Of a DNA stretch of 64,000 bases, positions 36,324-44,565 are shown piece by piece. The position numbers were made by a program, and so were the translations under genes. A model generated the notes under the pieces. The model worked only from the letters and a program-made list of their open reading frames with translations. It did not search any database and was not told the DNA's origin. Positions within the stretch are counted from its first letter, which is position 1. Each line of letters opens with the position of its first letter. The stretch lies in contig JADJSZ010000021.1 in the NCBI GenBank assembly GCA_016711405.1, positions 1-64,000 of the forward strand. Direction: 5' to 3'. The DNA comes from Candidatus Hadersleviella danica. GTDB lineage: Bacteria; Chloroflexota; Anaerolineae; Promineifilales; Promineifilaceae.

Positions 36324-37613
36324 ATGCACCACATCTACCAACAAAAACTAACCGATATAGATACCGCTCTGAGCCGCGTGCAATCCCACAGCCGGCTCTA
36401 CATTGGCGGCGGGGCGGGCGTACCCGTCCAACTCTCCCAAGGGCTGGTGCGCCGCGCCCACGAACTGCGCGATGTTGAAATTACCCACATTTTGACCTTT
36501 GCCGAAGCCCCCTATGTGCAACCCCAATACCAAGAGTCGTTCCGGGTGAATGCACTTTTTATAGGAAGCAATGTGCGCGGGGCGGTGCAAGACGGCCGTG
36601 CCGACTTCACCCCCGTCTTCCTCTCCGAAATCCCCCGCCTCTTCCGCGAGGGGCATTTGCCCATTGATGTGGCGCTTATCTCGCTCACCCCACCCGACGA
36701 ACACGGCTTTTGCTCGTTTGGCGTAGAGGTGGGCACGACCAAACCAGCGGCCGAATCGGCCCGCATTATCATCGCCGAAATCAACCCCAACATGCCCCGC
36801 ACGCATGGCGATAGCTTCATCCACATCAGCAGGCTCACCCACATTGTGGAAGCGGATTACCCCTTGCCCCAAGCCCCCCAAGGCGGCACAGGCGGGGTCA
36901 ATGGCGAAATCGGCCGACTTATTGCCAGCATGATTCCCAATGGTGCCACCTTGCAAATGGGCATCGGCAGTATCCCCGATGCGGTGTTGGCCAATCTCCA
37001 CAGCCACCGCGACTTGGGCATCCACACCGAGCTTTTCTCAGATGGGGTCATTGAATTGGTCAATGCGGGGATTGTCAACTGTAGCAAAAAGAGCTTCCAC
37101 CCCGGCAAAATCGTAGCCGGCTTCCTCTTCGGAACCCAAAAATTGTACGATTTTGTCAACGACAACCCCATCATCGAAATGCACCCCACCGATTACGTCA
37201 ACGACCCCTTTAACATCGCCAAAAACGACAAAATGGTCTCCATCAATTCGGCCATCGAGGTGGATTTAACGGGGCAGGTGTGCGCCGATTCGATAGGCCC
37301 CCGCTTTTACAGCGGTGTGGGCGGGCAAGTAGATTTCATTCGGGGCGCATCGCGTTCCAAAGGGGGGTTGCCCATCATTGCCCTGCCCGCCACGGCCAAA
37401 AACGATACCCTGACCCGCATTGTGCCCACGCTCACCCCCGGCGCGGGCGTGGTGACAACACGCAACGATGTCCATTGTGTCGTCACCGAGTTTGGCGTGG
37501 CTCAACTCTATGGCAAGAGTGTCCGCCAACGGGCAGAGGCGCTTATCAACATCGCCGCCCCCCATTTTCGGGATAGTTTGCGGGCGCAGGCGCAGGAAAT
37601 GGGGTATTTGTAG
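36324..37613 (+). CDS. 4-hydroxybutyrate/acetyl-CoA-type CoA-transferase
   Basis: Encodes 429 residues of the Cat2/AbfT/acetyl-CoA hydrolase family. Seen: LYIGGGAGVPVQLSQGLVRR near the N-terminus, LTPPDEHGFCSFGVEVG, GATLQMGIGSIPDAV, and HTELFSDGVIELV, whose Glu is the catalytic residue that forms the glutamyl-CoA thioester in this family. The end has GAGVVTTRNDVHCVVTEFG and ALINIAAPHFRDSL. It transfers CoA between short-chain acyl groups. Which acyl group cannot be read from the sequence; acetate, butyrate or 4-hydroxybutyrate are options. It follows the alanine dehydrogenase-like gene and ends at a strong terminator. Intact. Confidence 0.9.
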   Translation: MHHIYQQKLTDIDTALSRVQSHSRLYIGGGAGVPVQLSQGLVRRAHELRDVEITHILTFAEAPYVQPQYQESFRVNALFIGSNVRGAVQDGRADFTPVFLSEIPRLFREGHLPIDVALISLTPPDEHGFCSFGVEVGTTKPAAESARIIIAEINPNMPRTHGDSFIHISRLTHIVEADYPLPQAPQGGTGGVNGEIGRLIASMIPNGATLQMGIGSIPDAVLANLHSHRDLGIHTELFSDGVIELVNAGIVNCSKKSFHPGKIVAGFLFGTQKLYDFVNDNPIIEMHPTDYVNDPFNIAKNDKMVSINSAIEVDLTGQVCADSIGPRFYSGVGGQVDFIRGASRSKGGLPIIALPATAKNDTLTRIVPTLTPGAGVVTTRNDVHCVVTEFGVAQLYGKSVRQRAEALINIAAPHFRDSLRAQAQEMGYL

Positions 37614-37642
37614 GAGTGTTTGGGAAGAGAAGAGATTGAAAG

Positions 37643-37684
37643 AGAGGTGTGCGGCCGTTGAACGGCCGCACACCTCTTTTTTTA
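37643..37684. terminator. Strong bidirectional terminator
   Basis: AGAGGTGTGCGGCCGTT (37643-37659) pairs with its complement (37661-37677), followed by a run of T to 37684. It separates the CoA-transferase from the convergent glycosyltransferase, whose stop codon lies inside the T run. Confidence 0.9.
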
Positions 37685-38959
37685 TGCGGCGTACTGCTCA
37701 ATAAAAGCCACGGCTCGGCCGACCCCATCTTCGGCGCTGATTTTTTGGCCGATGGCGGTGGCGCGTTGTTGCAGAGCCGCATCCCCCAGCACCTGCTCAA
37801 TGGCGGCCGAGAGTTTGGCGGCCGTCAGCTTTTTCTGCGGGATGGGTTCACTGCCCACTCCCAACGCCGCCACCCTACTGCCCCAAAACGGTTGGTCGGC
37901 CATGAAGGGGCAGATGATGGTCGGCTTGCCCGCCCGCAAACCAGCGGCCGTGGTGCCCGCCCCGCCGTGGTGAACCACGGCCGAGACCCGCTCAAACAGC
38001 CAATCGTGCGGAGCCGCCTCCAGCTTAAACACCGTCTCGGGCAATTTGTCTACGGCCATGCCCCCCCAGCCCGTAGCCAGCAAACCCCGTTGCCCCGTTT
38101 GGCGCAATGCCTCAAGCGCAATTTGCGCCTTTTTGGCCGAATCTTTGCCCGCCATACTGCCAAAACCGATGTAGACAGGGGGTGGGCCAGCGGCCAAAAA
38201 CGCCTCTAGTTCGGCCGACGGCCGCCAATCCGCCTCCCGCTCTAAAAACCAATAGCCGGGGACGAGGGTCGTCGCGGGCCAATCGGCGGGGCGGGGCAGG
38301 ATGTGTTCGCTGTAGGGGTAGAGCGTGGGGGTAGGTTGCCCGTTGGCCAGCACCATCTCATTAAATTTTTTGGGGGCGGGGGCTAAACCCAAATCCCGCA
38401 CCCGCCACTCGTTGATGACATCGCGGTACTGCGACCACGCCAATTTGATGCTGAGGTTGTATGTCCAGCGGTTGTACCCCGCGCCGAGGGGGAGTTTGGG
38501 GAAGATGAGCGCGGGAAATTCGGCCGTGGGGGTCAGCAGGGGAAGCGGCAAACTCATCACATAGGGTACGCCATATTTTTCGGCCAAGTGGGGGCTAACC
38601 ATCGCTTTGGGATGGCCGATGACCAGTTCTGGCCCAAATTGGGCGGCGGCTTGCCCCGCCTCGGCCGCCATACGTGCCTGCATCGGCTTCACTTGTTTGT
38701 ACAGGTCGGCATATGCTTTGAGGCGCGCCACGGTGCCGCCCGATTGCTCGAGTGCTTCACGGCCGCTGTCCGTGTCTATCAGCTTGAGAATGTCGCTGTT
38801 CATGTAGCCATAGCGCAAGCCATGTGTTGTGACAAATGATTCAAAGTTGGCGGTGGTACAAACCATCACCTCATGCCCAGCCGCCATCAGCCCCTTGCCC
38901 AAAGCCACATACGGCTGAATATCGCCGCGTGTTCCGACAGTTGCGATAAAGATTTTCAT
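37682..38959 (-). CDS. GT1/GT28-like glycosyltransferase (macrolide/sterol type)
   Basis: Encodes 425 residues, GT-B fold. The N-terminus MKIFIATVGTRGDIQPYVAL matches UDP-sugar glycosyltransferases of the sterol/macrolide group. The donor-binding motif VVHHGGAGTTAAGLRAGKPT followed by PFMADQPFWG is near residue 350. It would add a sugar to a lipid or small molecule. It lies 81 bp downstream of a TetR gene on the same strand, with a double operator before tetR, so the pair looks like a drug- or metabolite-inducible unit. The acceptor is unknown. Intact. Confidence 0.9.
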   Translation of the reverse strand: MKIFIATVGTRGDIQPYVALGKGLMAAGHEVMVCTTANFESFVTTHGLRYGYMNSDILKLIDTDSGREALEQSGGTVARLKAYADLYKQVKPMQARMAAEAGQAAAQFGPELVIGHPKAMVSPHLAEKYGVPYVMSLPLPLLTPTAEFPALIFPKLPLGAGYNRWTYNLSIKLAWSQYRDVINEWRVRDLGLAPAPKKFNEMVLANGQPTPTLYPYSEHILPRPADWPATTLVPGYWFLEREADWRPSAELEAFLAAGPPPVYIGFGSMAGKDSAKKAQIALEALRQTGQRGLLATGWGGMAVDKLPETVFKLEAAPHDWLFERVSAVVHHGGAGTTAAGLRAGKPTIICPFMADQPFWGSRVAALGVGSEPIPQKKLTAAKLSAAIEQVLGDAALQQRATAIGQKISAEDGVGRAVAFIEQYAA

Positions 38960-39039
38960 GGGATTTGTTTTGTTTAGATGAAAACCTGCGAGGTGAGGTC
39001 AAGAGAGCCTTCGCAGTTTGACTTGTCACTTCTCACGCC

Positions 39040-39690
39040 CTAACGCCCATCCCCCCGCTGGAGAATGTGCAAAATTTGCTCGAAAAATGGTTCGACTTCG
39101 GCCGTGGCGAACAAGTATTGGGGGTCGCTCAACAGGTGGGCTGGGTCGCCCCCCTGCCGCTTGAGCAGGTAATCCCCCAAGTTGGTGAAGATGACGCTGA
39201 AGATGAACGCGGCCGCTTCATGGTCTATGTCGGCCGCAATCACCCCCTGTACCACCCCTTGGTGAACGAGTGCTTGGAAGTAGTGCAACGTGCCCTTAGT
39301 CATGGCCGTGCGCGTTTCAGTGGGCAGGGGGGCATCCCCATAGAGGGCGCGGTAGCCGATTTGGGCCAGTTGGGGGTTGGCAAACTCAAAGTTTAGCCCC
39401 GCCCGCAACAGCCAACGGATGAGGGCGAAGATGTCAGCGGCCGTGTCGGGGGGTGGCTCGCCCTGTAGCAAGCGCATTTTCTCGGCCGCCATCAGGTCTA
39501 TCAGGTAGAGGTACAACTCTTGCTTGTCCTCGAAGTATTGGTAGAAGCTCCCCTTGGCAATGCCCGCTTGGGCGACAATGCGCGAAATGGAAGCGTTCTT
39601 GTAATCGTGTTGGGCGAACTCGGCAATGGCGAGGTCAAGAATCGCTTGCCGTTTTTCGTCGGGTAGGTTGAAAAATGTTGGCTTGGGCAT
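39040..39690 (-). CDS. TetR-family regulator of the glycosyltransferase unit
   Basis: Encodes 216 residues. N-terminal helix-turn-helix: EKRQAILDLAIAEFAQHDY, ASISRIVAQAGIAKGSFYQY, FEDKQELYLYLIDL. The C-terminal part (about residues 60-200) is a helical ligand domain with NFEFANPQLAQIGYRALYGD and FIFSVIFTNLGDYLLKRQGG. The ATG at 39690 starts MPKPTFFNLPDEK; an in-frame upstream start at 39720 would overlap the operator. It probably represses its own operon, including the glycosyltransferase. The ligand is unknown. Confidence 0.9.
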   Translation of the reverse strand: MPKPTFFNLPDEKRQAILDLAIAEFAQHDYKNASISRIVAQAGIAKGSFYQYFEDKQELYLYLIDLMAAEKMRLLQGEPPPDTAADIFALIRWLLRAGLNFEFANPQLAQIGYRALYGDAPLPTETRTAMTKGTLHYFQALVHQGVVQGVIAADIDHEAAAFIFSVIFTNLGDYLLKRQGGDPAHLLSDPQYLFATAEVEPFFEQILHILQRGDGR

Positions 39691-39703
39691 AGGGATAAAC
39701 AAA

Positions 39704-39739
39704 TGTGACCAATCGGTCACATGACTAATTGGTCACATT
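39704..39739. promoter_or_regulatory. Double TetR operator
   Basis: GTGACCAATCGGTCAC (39705-39720) is a dyad with GTGACC/GGTCAC arms. It is followed at once by ATGACTAATTGGTCACAT, a second, less perfect copy. The pair sits 14 bp upstream of the tetR ATG, the typical place for autorepression. Confidence 0.75.
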
Positions 39740-39955
39740 ATAAATAATCCCCATTGCCACCGGTGATATACCCACTTTGGAAATCATTTGGCAACTTAAC
39801 GCAAGTCTCAAGGCCCATCTCAAATCGCTTCTTGACCAAACACCCCCTTTGAACTCTTCTTAGACTCCGCGTAAATCTCCTACAACATGCATGGGCGCAC
39901 CAAATAAGTCGATGGCGCGCAAACCAATCTTTGAACGGTTACATCGCCACCTCCC

Positions 39956-41014
39956 ATGCACGAAATTATCGGCAACATCCACCTCCACACCACTTATTCC
40001 GATGGCACAGGCACGCACGAAGAAGTGGCGGCCGCGGCCGTGGCCGCTGGCCTCGATTTCCTCGTCGTTACCGACCACAATGTGCTGGTGGAAGAGGTGG
40101 ATGGCTACTACAAAACCCCCCAAGGGCAGGTGCTGTTGCTAACAGGGGAAGAAGTACACGACGTGCGCCGCGAGCCACAGTGCAACCATTGCTTGGTCAT
40201 TGGCGCACAGGGCGAGATGGCCACCCACGCTCCCAACCCCCAACAACTCATCAACGAAGTCCAGCGAGCGGGTGGCTACACCTTCCTCGCCCACCCCCAC
40301 GACCCCCCCGCCACGGCCGTTCACGAACAAGATTACGCATGGTATGACTGGGACATCGAAGGATTCACAGGCTTAGAATTGTGGAACTACATGTCCAACT
40401 TCAAAAAGCCACTCACCAGCAAACTCAATGCCCTCCGCGCCGCCCTACACCCCGAGCGATACATCGACCAGCCCCCACCCGCCACGCTGGCCAAGTGGGA
40501 TGAACTTCTCACGCGGGGCAAGCGCGTCGCCGTCGTCGGCGGCAGTGACGGCCACGCCATTACCTACCAGATGGGGCCAATGCGCCGCACCCTCTTCCCC
40601 TACGAATACATGTTTCGCTGTGTCAACACCCACCTGTTGCTCGATGAGCCGTTAACGGGGGAGTTGGCCAAAGACAAGCCGACGCTGTTCAAGGCGATAG
40701 GCAACGGCCGTGGCTGGGTCGGCTACGATTTGCCCCACCCCACCCGTGGCTTCCGCTTCAGCGGCCAAAGCAAAACCAAAGGGGTGATGGGCGATGATGT
40801 GGTGATGGATGCGGGGGCAACCTTGCAAATACTGACCCCCGCCAAGTGCTACATTCGGCTCATCCATAATGGCCAAATCATCGCCTCGGCCGACAACGAC
40901 ATTCGCCTGACCCACATCCCCATCGAGACAGGCGCGTACCGCGTGGAATGCTACATCCCCTTTGAAGGACAACTGCGCGGCTGGATTTTCACAAATCCCA
41001 TTTATTTGGTCTAG
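39956..41014 (+). CDS. PHP-domain metal-dependent phosphoesterase (CehA-like)
   Basis: Encodes 352 residues. PHP motifs in order: GNIHLHTTYSDGTGTHEE (motif I), FLVVTDHNVLV (II), LLTGEEVH, YTFLAHPHDPP (III) and VVGGSDGHAITY (IV), giving the His/Asp/Glu metal set. The last 100 residues (AKCYIRLIHNGQIIASADND to the end) look like a beta-sandwich. PHP proteins hydrolyse phosphoesters; the substrate is not evident. The start is chosen at MHEIIGNIHLHTT; no Shine-Dalgarno is clear. It is divergent from tetR. The 39740-39955 gap shows nothing beyond the operator. Confidence 0.87.
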   Translation: MHEIIGNIHLHTTYSDGTGTHEEVAAAAVAAGLDFLVVTDHNVLVEEVDGYYKTPQGQVLLLTGEEVHDVRREPQCNHCLVIGAQGEMATHAPNPQQLINEVQRAGGYTFLAHPHDPPATAVHEQDYAWYDWDIEGFTGLELWNYMSNFKKPLTSKLNALRAALHPERYIDQPPPATLAKWDELLTRGKRVAVVGGSDGHAITYQMGPMRRTLFPYEYMFRCVNTHLLLDEPLTGELAKDKPTLFKAIGNGRGWVGYDLPHPTRGFRFSGQSKTKGVMGDDVVMDAGATLQILTPAKCYIRLIHNGQIIASADNDIRLTHIPIETGAYRVECYIPFEGQLRGWIFTNPIYLV

Positions 41015-41040
41015 GGGCGGCTCCCTGCTCCATTGTGGGC

Positions 41041-41139
41041 ATGGTTCATGCCATTTTTACACTTTCGGACGGGGGACTCGTGACAAGGAACGGGAAACCA
41101 CAAACGTCCCCAGTCCCTTGTCTCCTGTCGAAACAAGCC
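41041..41139. repeat. GACTGGGGAC-type dispersed hairpin, copy A
   Basis: ATGGTTCATGCC, then TTTACACTTTCGGACGGGGG on the left, and GTCCCCAGTCCCTTGTCTCC with GTCGAAAC on the right. It ends at the ffh stop codon. Related to copies at 42579, 52440 and 60478. Confidence 0.7.
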
Positions 41140-42471
41140 TCACCCTCCCCCCAACATGCTCGCCAATCGGCGCATCCCCCCCTTCTTGCGAATCTGAGCC
41201 ATCATCGTCTGCATCTCGCGAAAATCGCGCAAGAGCTTGTTCACATCCTGCACTTGCGTACCCGACCCATTGGCAATCCGCTTTTTGCGGTTGGCCTTAA
41301 TCAGTTTGGGTTGTTGGCGCTCTTGCGTGGTCATGGATTGGATAATCGCTTCGATGCGGCGCATGTCCTTCTCCGCCTCCGCCATGTCCACCCCTTTGGT
41401 GTGCTGGCTCATGCCGGGAATCATTTCCATGATTTTGCCCAATGGCCCCAGTTTTTTCATCTGTTGCATTTGGTTCAGAAAATCATCGAGCGTGAAATCC
41501 CCTTCTAACATGCGCTGACCCGCTTTGGCCGCTTCTTGAGCGTCCATCTTGTCTTGCGCCTGCTCAATCAGGGTCAGCATATCCCCCATGCCCAAAATGC
41601 GCCCCGCCAACCGGTCGGGGTGGAACTCCTCCAAATCGCTGATTTTTTCGCCCACGCCCATGAATTTAATGGGCACGCCCGTTACTTCGCGCATGGAGAT
41701 GGCCGCGCCGCCTCGCGCATCGCCGTCCACCTTGGTCATAATCAGCCCCGTCAGGGTGACGGCGTTGTTAAAGTCGGTGGCAACACGGACGGCCTCTTGC
41801 CCTGTCATGGCATCGGCTACCAGCAGGGTTTCGATGGGTTTGAGGTTTTCTTTGATGCCCCGAATTTCGGCCATCATGGATTCGTCTATGGTTAGACGGC
41901 CGGCCGTGTCGAGGATAACGGCCGTGTACCCCTCCTTTTTGGCCAAAGCCAACCCATTCTGGCAAACCCGAAGCGGATTGCCTTTCGGCCCCTCATGGTA
42001 AACGGGGATGCCCACCTGCTTGCCCAACGTGTCAAGTTGGTCGAGCGCGGCCGGGCGGTAAATATCCGCCCCCACGAGCAGGGGACGGCCGCCTTTGCGC
42101 CGCAGATGCAAGGCCAGCTTGGCCGCCATCGTCGTTTTACCAGCCCCCTGCAACCCCACCAACATAATAATGGCGGGCGATTGCATCCCCAAATTGAGCC
42201 GCCCCGGAGCACCTAACACAGCAATCAGCTCCTCATGGACAATGCTGACCACCTGTTGCACAGGGCTGAGGCTTTTCATAACCTCTTGCCCCACGGCACG
42301 CTCTTTAACCCGGCGCACAAACTCTTTGACAATCTTAAAATTGACATCTGCCTCGAGCAAGGCCAAACGAACTTCGCGCATGGCTTCATCCACGTCGCTT
42401 TCGCTCAGTTTGCCCCGGCGGCGCAGTTTATCGAATGTATTTTGGAGACGGTCGGAAAGTGACTCAAACAT
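41140..42471 (-). CDS. ffh: Signal recognition particle GTPase Ffh
   Basis: Encodes 443 residues, complete. N domain: MFESLSDRLQNTFDKLRRRG. G domain: P-loop VGLQGAGKTTMAAKLA, GADIYRPAALDQL, LDTAGRL (G3), TKVDGDARGGAA (G4) and GVGEKISDLEEF. M domain: DFLNQMQQMKKLGPLGKIME, IEAIIQSMT and the RNA-binding IANGSGTQVQDVNKLLRDF. It targets nascent membrane proteins with 4.5S RNA and FtsY. A good promoter lies 53 bp upstream. rpsP, which often follows ffh in other genomes, is here 9 kb away on the opposite strand. Confidence 0.97.
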   Translation of the reverse strand: MFESLSDRLQNTFDKLRRRGKLSESDVDEAMREVRLALLEADVNFKIVKEFVRRVKERAVGQEVMKSLSPVQQVVSIVHEELIAVLGAPGRLNLGMQSPAIIMLVGLQGAGKTTMAAKLALHLRRKGGRPLLVGADIYRPAALDQLDTLGKQVGIPVYHEGPKGNPLRVCQNGLALAKKEGYTAVILDTAGRLTIDESMMAEIRGIKENLKPIETLLVADAMTGQEAVRVATDFNNAVTLTGLIMTKVDGDARGGAAISMREVTGVPIKFMGVGEKISDLEEFHPDRLAGRILGMGDMLTLIEQAQDKMDAQEAAKAGQRMLEGDFTLDDFLNQMQQMKKLGPLGKIMEMIPGMSQHTKGVDMAEAEKDMRRIEAIIQSMTTQERQQPKLIKANRKKRIANGSGTQVQDVNKLLRDFREMQTMMAQIRKKGGMRRLASMLGGG

Positions 42472-42523
42472 GTTGGTTAAAAGGGGAAGTTAAGAGATTG
42501 GGAAGTTGGGAGATTGGCGGCGC

Positions 42524-42552
42524 ATTGTAGCGTAGGGATGAGGGTGGGGCAA
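42524..42552 (-). promoter_or_regulatory. Putative ffh promoter
   Basis: Minus strand: -35 TTGCCC (42552-42547), 17-bp spacer CACCCTCATCCCTACGC, -10 TACAAT (42529-42524). Predicted 5' leader about 45 nt. Confidence 0.55.
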
Positions 42553-42578
42553 CAAGGTTAAACGAATAACCAATAACG

Positions 42579-42711
42579 GCATGATTCAAGTTATCTTTAC
42601 AATTTCAGACTTGGGACTGGGGACAAGGGACTAGAGGTCACAAGCGTCCCCAGTCTCTTGTCCCCAGTCAAAACTTGTCAAGATGCTTTCTCGAGAGCCG
42701 TAAACCATGTC
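42579..42711. repeat. GACTGGGGAC-type dispersed hairpin, copy B
   Basis: Left: GCATGATTCAAG, TTTACAATTTCAGACTTGG, GACTGGGGACAAGGGAC. Right: GTCCCCAGTCTCTTGTCCCC, AGTCAAAACTTGT, AAACCATG. Inner and outer segments pair, giving a nested stem of more than 100 nt. It lies between ffh and the kinase gene. Confidence 0.75.
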
Positions 42712-42747
42712 CTAATAACGACGAATAACCAGTAACCCTTCCCTCAC

Positions 42748-44565
42748 CTATGGCAAACTAACTGTGCAGAAACCATCTATCATTTGGCAAATTTTGATGG
42801 TTTCTCCCAGCCATGCGACGCGGAATTGGGTGATATTCTCATCGGGGCGGCGCACCCAAAAGTATTGCTCAGCATCTTGGCCGGGGAATGTGACCATACC
42901 ATACCCTTTGCACCGCGACGGCCGTGTGGCGGTAGTGTCCACGTTCAGCAATTCGATAGCGCCACAAAACGCCGGGGCAAGGTTCTGAAAAGGCCAGTCG
43001 GTGCGGGCTTGGAAGGCGTAGGTGGTCGAATTTTGCTCATCGGTGAGGGCATTAAAGGTCAGAGAGGTCAGGTCAATGGTCGTATCGGTGGTGTTATAGA
43101 TATAAAAGCCCGTGCGATTGTAACTAAGAATTAAGGAGGGTGCTGGTTCAGGGGTTGGCGTGGGTGTGGCGGAGGGGGCAAGGGTGGTTGTGGGCACGGC
43201 CGTTTCCGTGGCCACCACCGCTGTGGTGGGGGGTGGCTCGGTCGCGGTCGGCGATGGGGTTTCGGTCGGCACAACGGTCTGCGTAGCCGTCGCTTCTGGG
43301 GAAGGAGTGCGGGTGGGGCTGGGGGCAAGGGTGGGTGTTTCAAGGGTCACGGCCGCCACCACGGCCGTCGTCGCCGTGGCCGTTGGGGTAACAGACCCTT
43401 GCGCAAACAGCCCACCACCCCACACAACACCTGCCAACAGCAACAGAATCAGCCCACCACCTAGCCATCCACCACGGCCGCTGTACCACGGTGTAGGAGC
43501 AGGCGCGGCCGTGATAGGGGCGGCTGGCTCGACAACGGGTAGCTCGATAGGCACGCCGGGGGCGGGGTCTGCTTCGGTGGGGGCGGGGGTGCGTGTTTGC
43601 AGGTGCAGGGCGACTCGTTCCGAAACTGTCATCACCCGGCGCGGGTCGGAAATGGGCAACGGCCGTTGTACCGTCGCGGGTGGGGGTGGCAACGCATCGG
43701 GGTCATATTGCTCCGCACCCTCGGCCAACGCTTTCTCCAACGCTTGCACCAGCTCTGTCGCCGTTTGGTAACGGTCTGTGGGCGATTTTTCCAACGCTTT
43801 GAGCAAGACCCCTTCGGTCGTCGCATTCAATTTGGGGTTGATACTGCGCGGCGGAGGCGGGGTGTTCTGAATGTGTTGAATGGCCACCGAAGTAGGGCTA
43901 GGGTCGTCAAACGGCACAGTGCCCGTCAACATCTCATAAAATAGCACGCCCAACGAATAAATATCGGATTGAGGCAACGCATTGGCCGATGCTTTGGCCT
44001 GTTCGGGAGCCATGTAGTGGGGTGTGCCAAACACTTGCCCCATCGAGCCTTGGTTGACCTCCAAGGCCAGCCCAAAATCCATCAGCAAGACTTTGTTTTC
44101 GCTGGAAACCATCACATTGGAAGGCTTGATATCCCGATGAATGACTTGATGATCATGGGCATAATCAATGGCCGAGGCCACAAAATAGCCAATACGAATC
44201 ATATCGTCTAAGGGGAAAAGTTGGCCTGCCTCGTGGTATTCATCCATGAGTTGGCGCAAATCAAGGCCATCAATGTGTTGCATGGCGAAGTAGTACAAGC
44301 CACCCGCATCATCGGCATAATAAATTTTGATGATATTGGGGTGGTCCCACGTCGCCACAACTTGAGATTCGCGAATAAACCGCTCGGCGTAGCTAGGCTT
44401 GTCCCGGAAACGGGCATCAATGACTTTTAGAGCAACCCGACGGTTGAGTTTGATATCCCAACCAGCATAAACGACAGCCATGCCTCCCCGCCCGAGCACG
44501 CTGTCTATGCGATAATTATTGAGTTGTGTCCCAATGAGTGGGTCGTCTGCAATCTTTTCAGCCAT
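42748..44565 (-). CDS. PknB-like Ser/Thr protein kinase with extracellular domain
   Basis: Encodes 605 residues. The kinase domain (about 20-280) has the Gly loop VLGRGGMAVVYAG, VALKVID (catalytic Lys), VIHRDIKPSNVMV, LLMDFGLALE, GTPHYMAPEQA and SDIYSLGVLFYEML, so all catalytic residues are present. A Pro-rich juxtamembrane segment follows, then one membrane span (GGGLILLLLAGVVWGGGLF, about 375-393) and a Thr/Pro/Ala-rich stalk. The extracellular domain is about 120 residues and starts near SLILSYNRTGFYIYNTTD. No PASTA repeats. Its ATG overlaps the end of the upstream gene by 8 bp, implying translational coupling and a shared process. Confidence 0.93.
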   Translation of the reverse strand: MAEKIADDPLIGTQLNNYRIDSVLGRGGMAVVYAGWDIKLNRRVALKVIDARFRDKPSYAERFIRESQVVATWDHPNIIKIYYADDAGGLYYFAMQHIDGLDLRQLMDEYHEAGQLFPLDDMIRIGYFVASAIDYAHDHQVIHRDIKPSNVMVSSENKVLLMDFGLALEVNQGSMGQVFGTPHYMAPEQAKASANALPQSDIYSLGVLFYEMLTGTVPFDDPSPTSVAIQHIQNTPPPPRSINPKLNATTEGVLLKALEKSPTDRYQTATELVQALEKALAEGAEQYDPDALPPPPATVQRPLPISDPRRVMTVSERVALHLQTRTPAPTEADPAPGVPIELPVVEPAAPITAAPAPTPWYSGRGGWLGGGLILLLLAGVVWGGGLFAQGSVTPTATATTAVVAAVTLETPTLAPSPTRTPSPEATATQTVVPTETPSPTATEPPPTTAVVATETAVPTTTLAPSATPTPTPEPAPSLILSYNRTGFYIYNTTDTTIDLTSLTFNALTDEQNSTTYAFQARTDWPFQNLAPAFCGAIELLNVDTTATRPSRCKGYGMVTFPGQDAEQYFWVRRPDENITQFRVAWLGETIKICQMIDGFCTVSLP

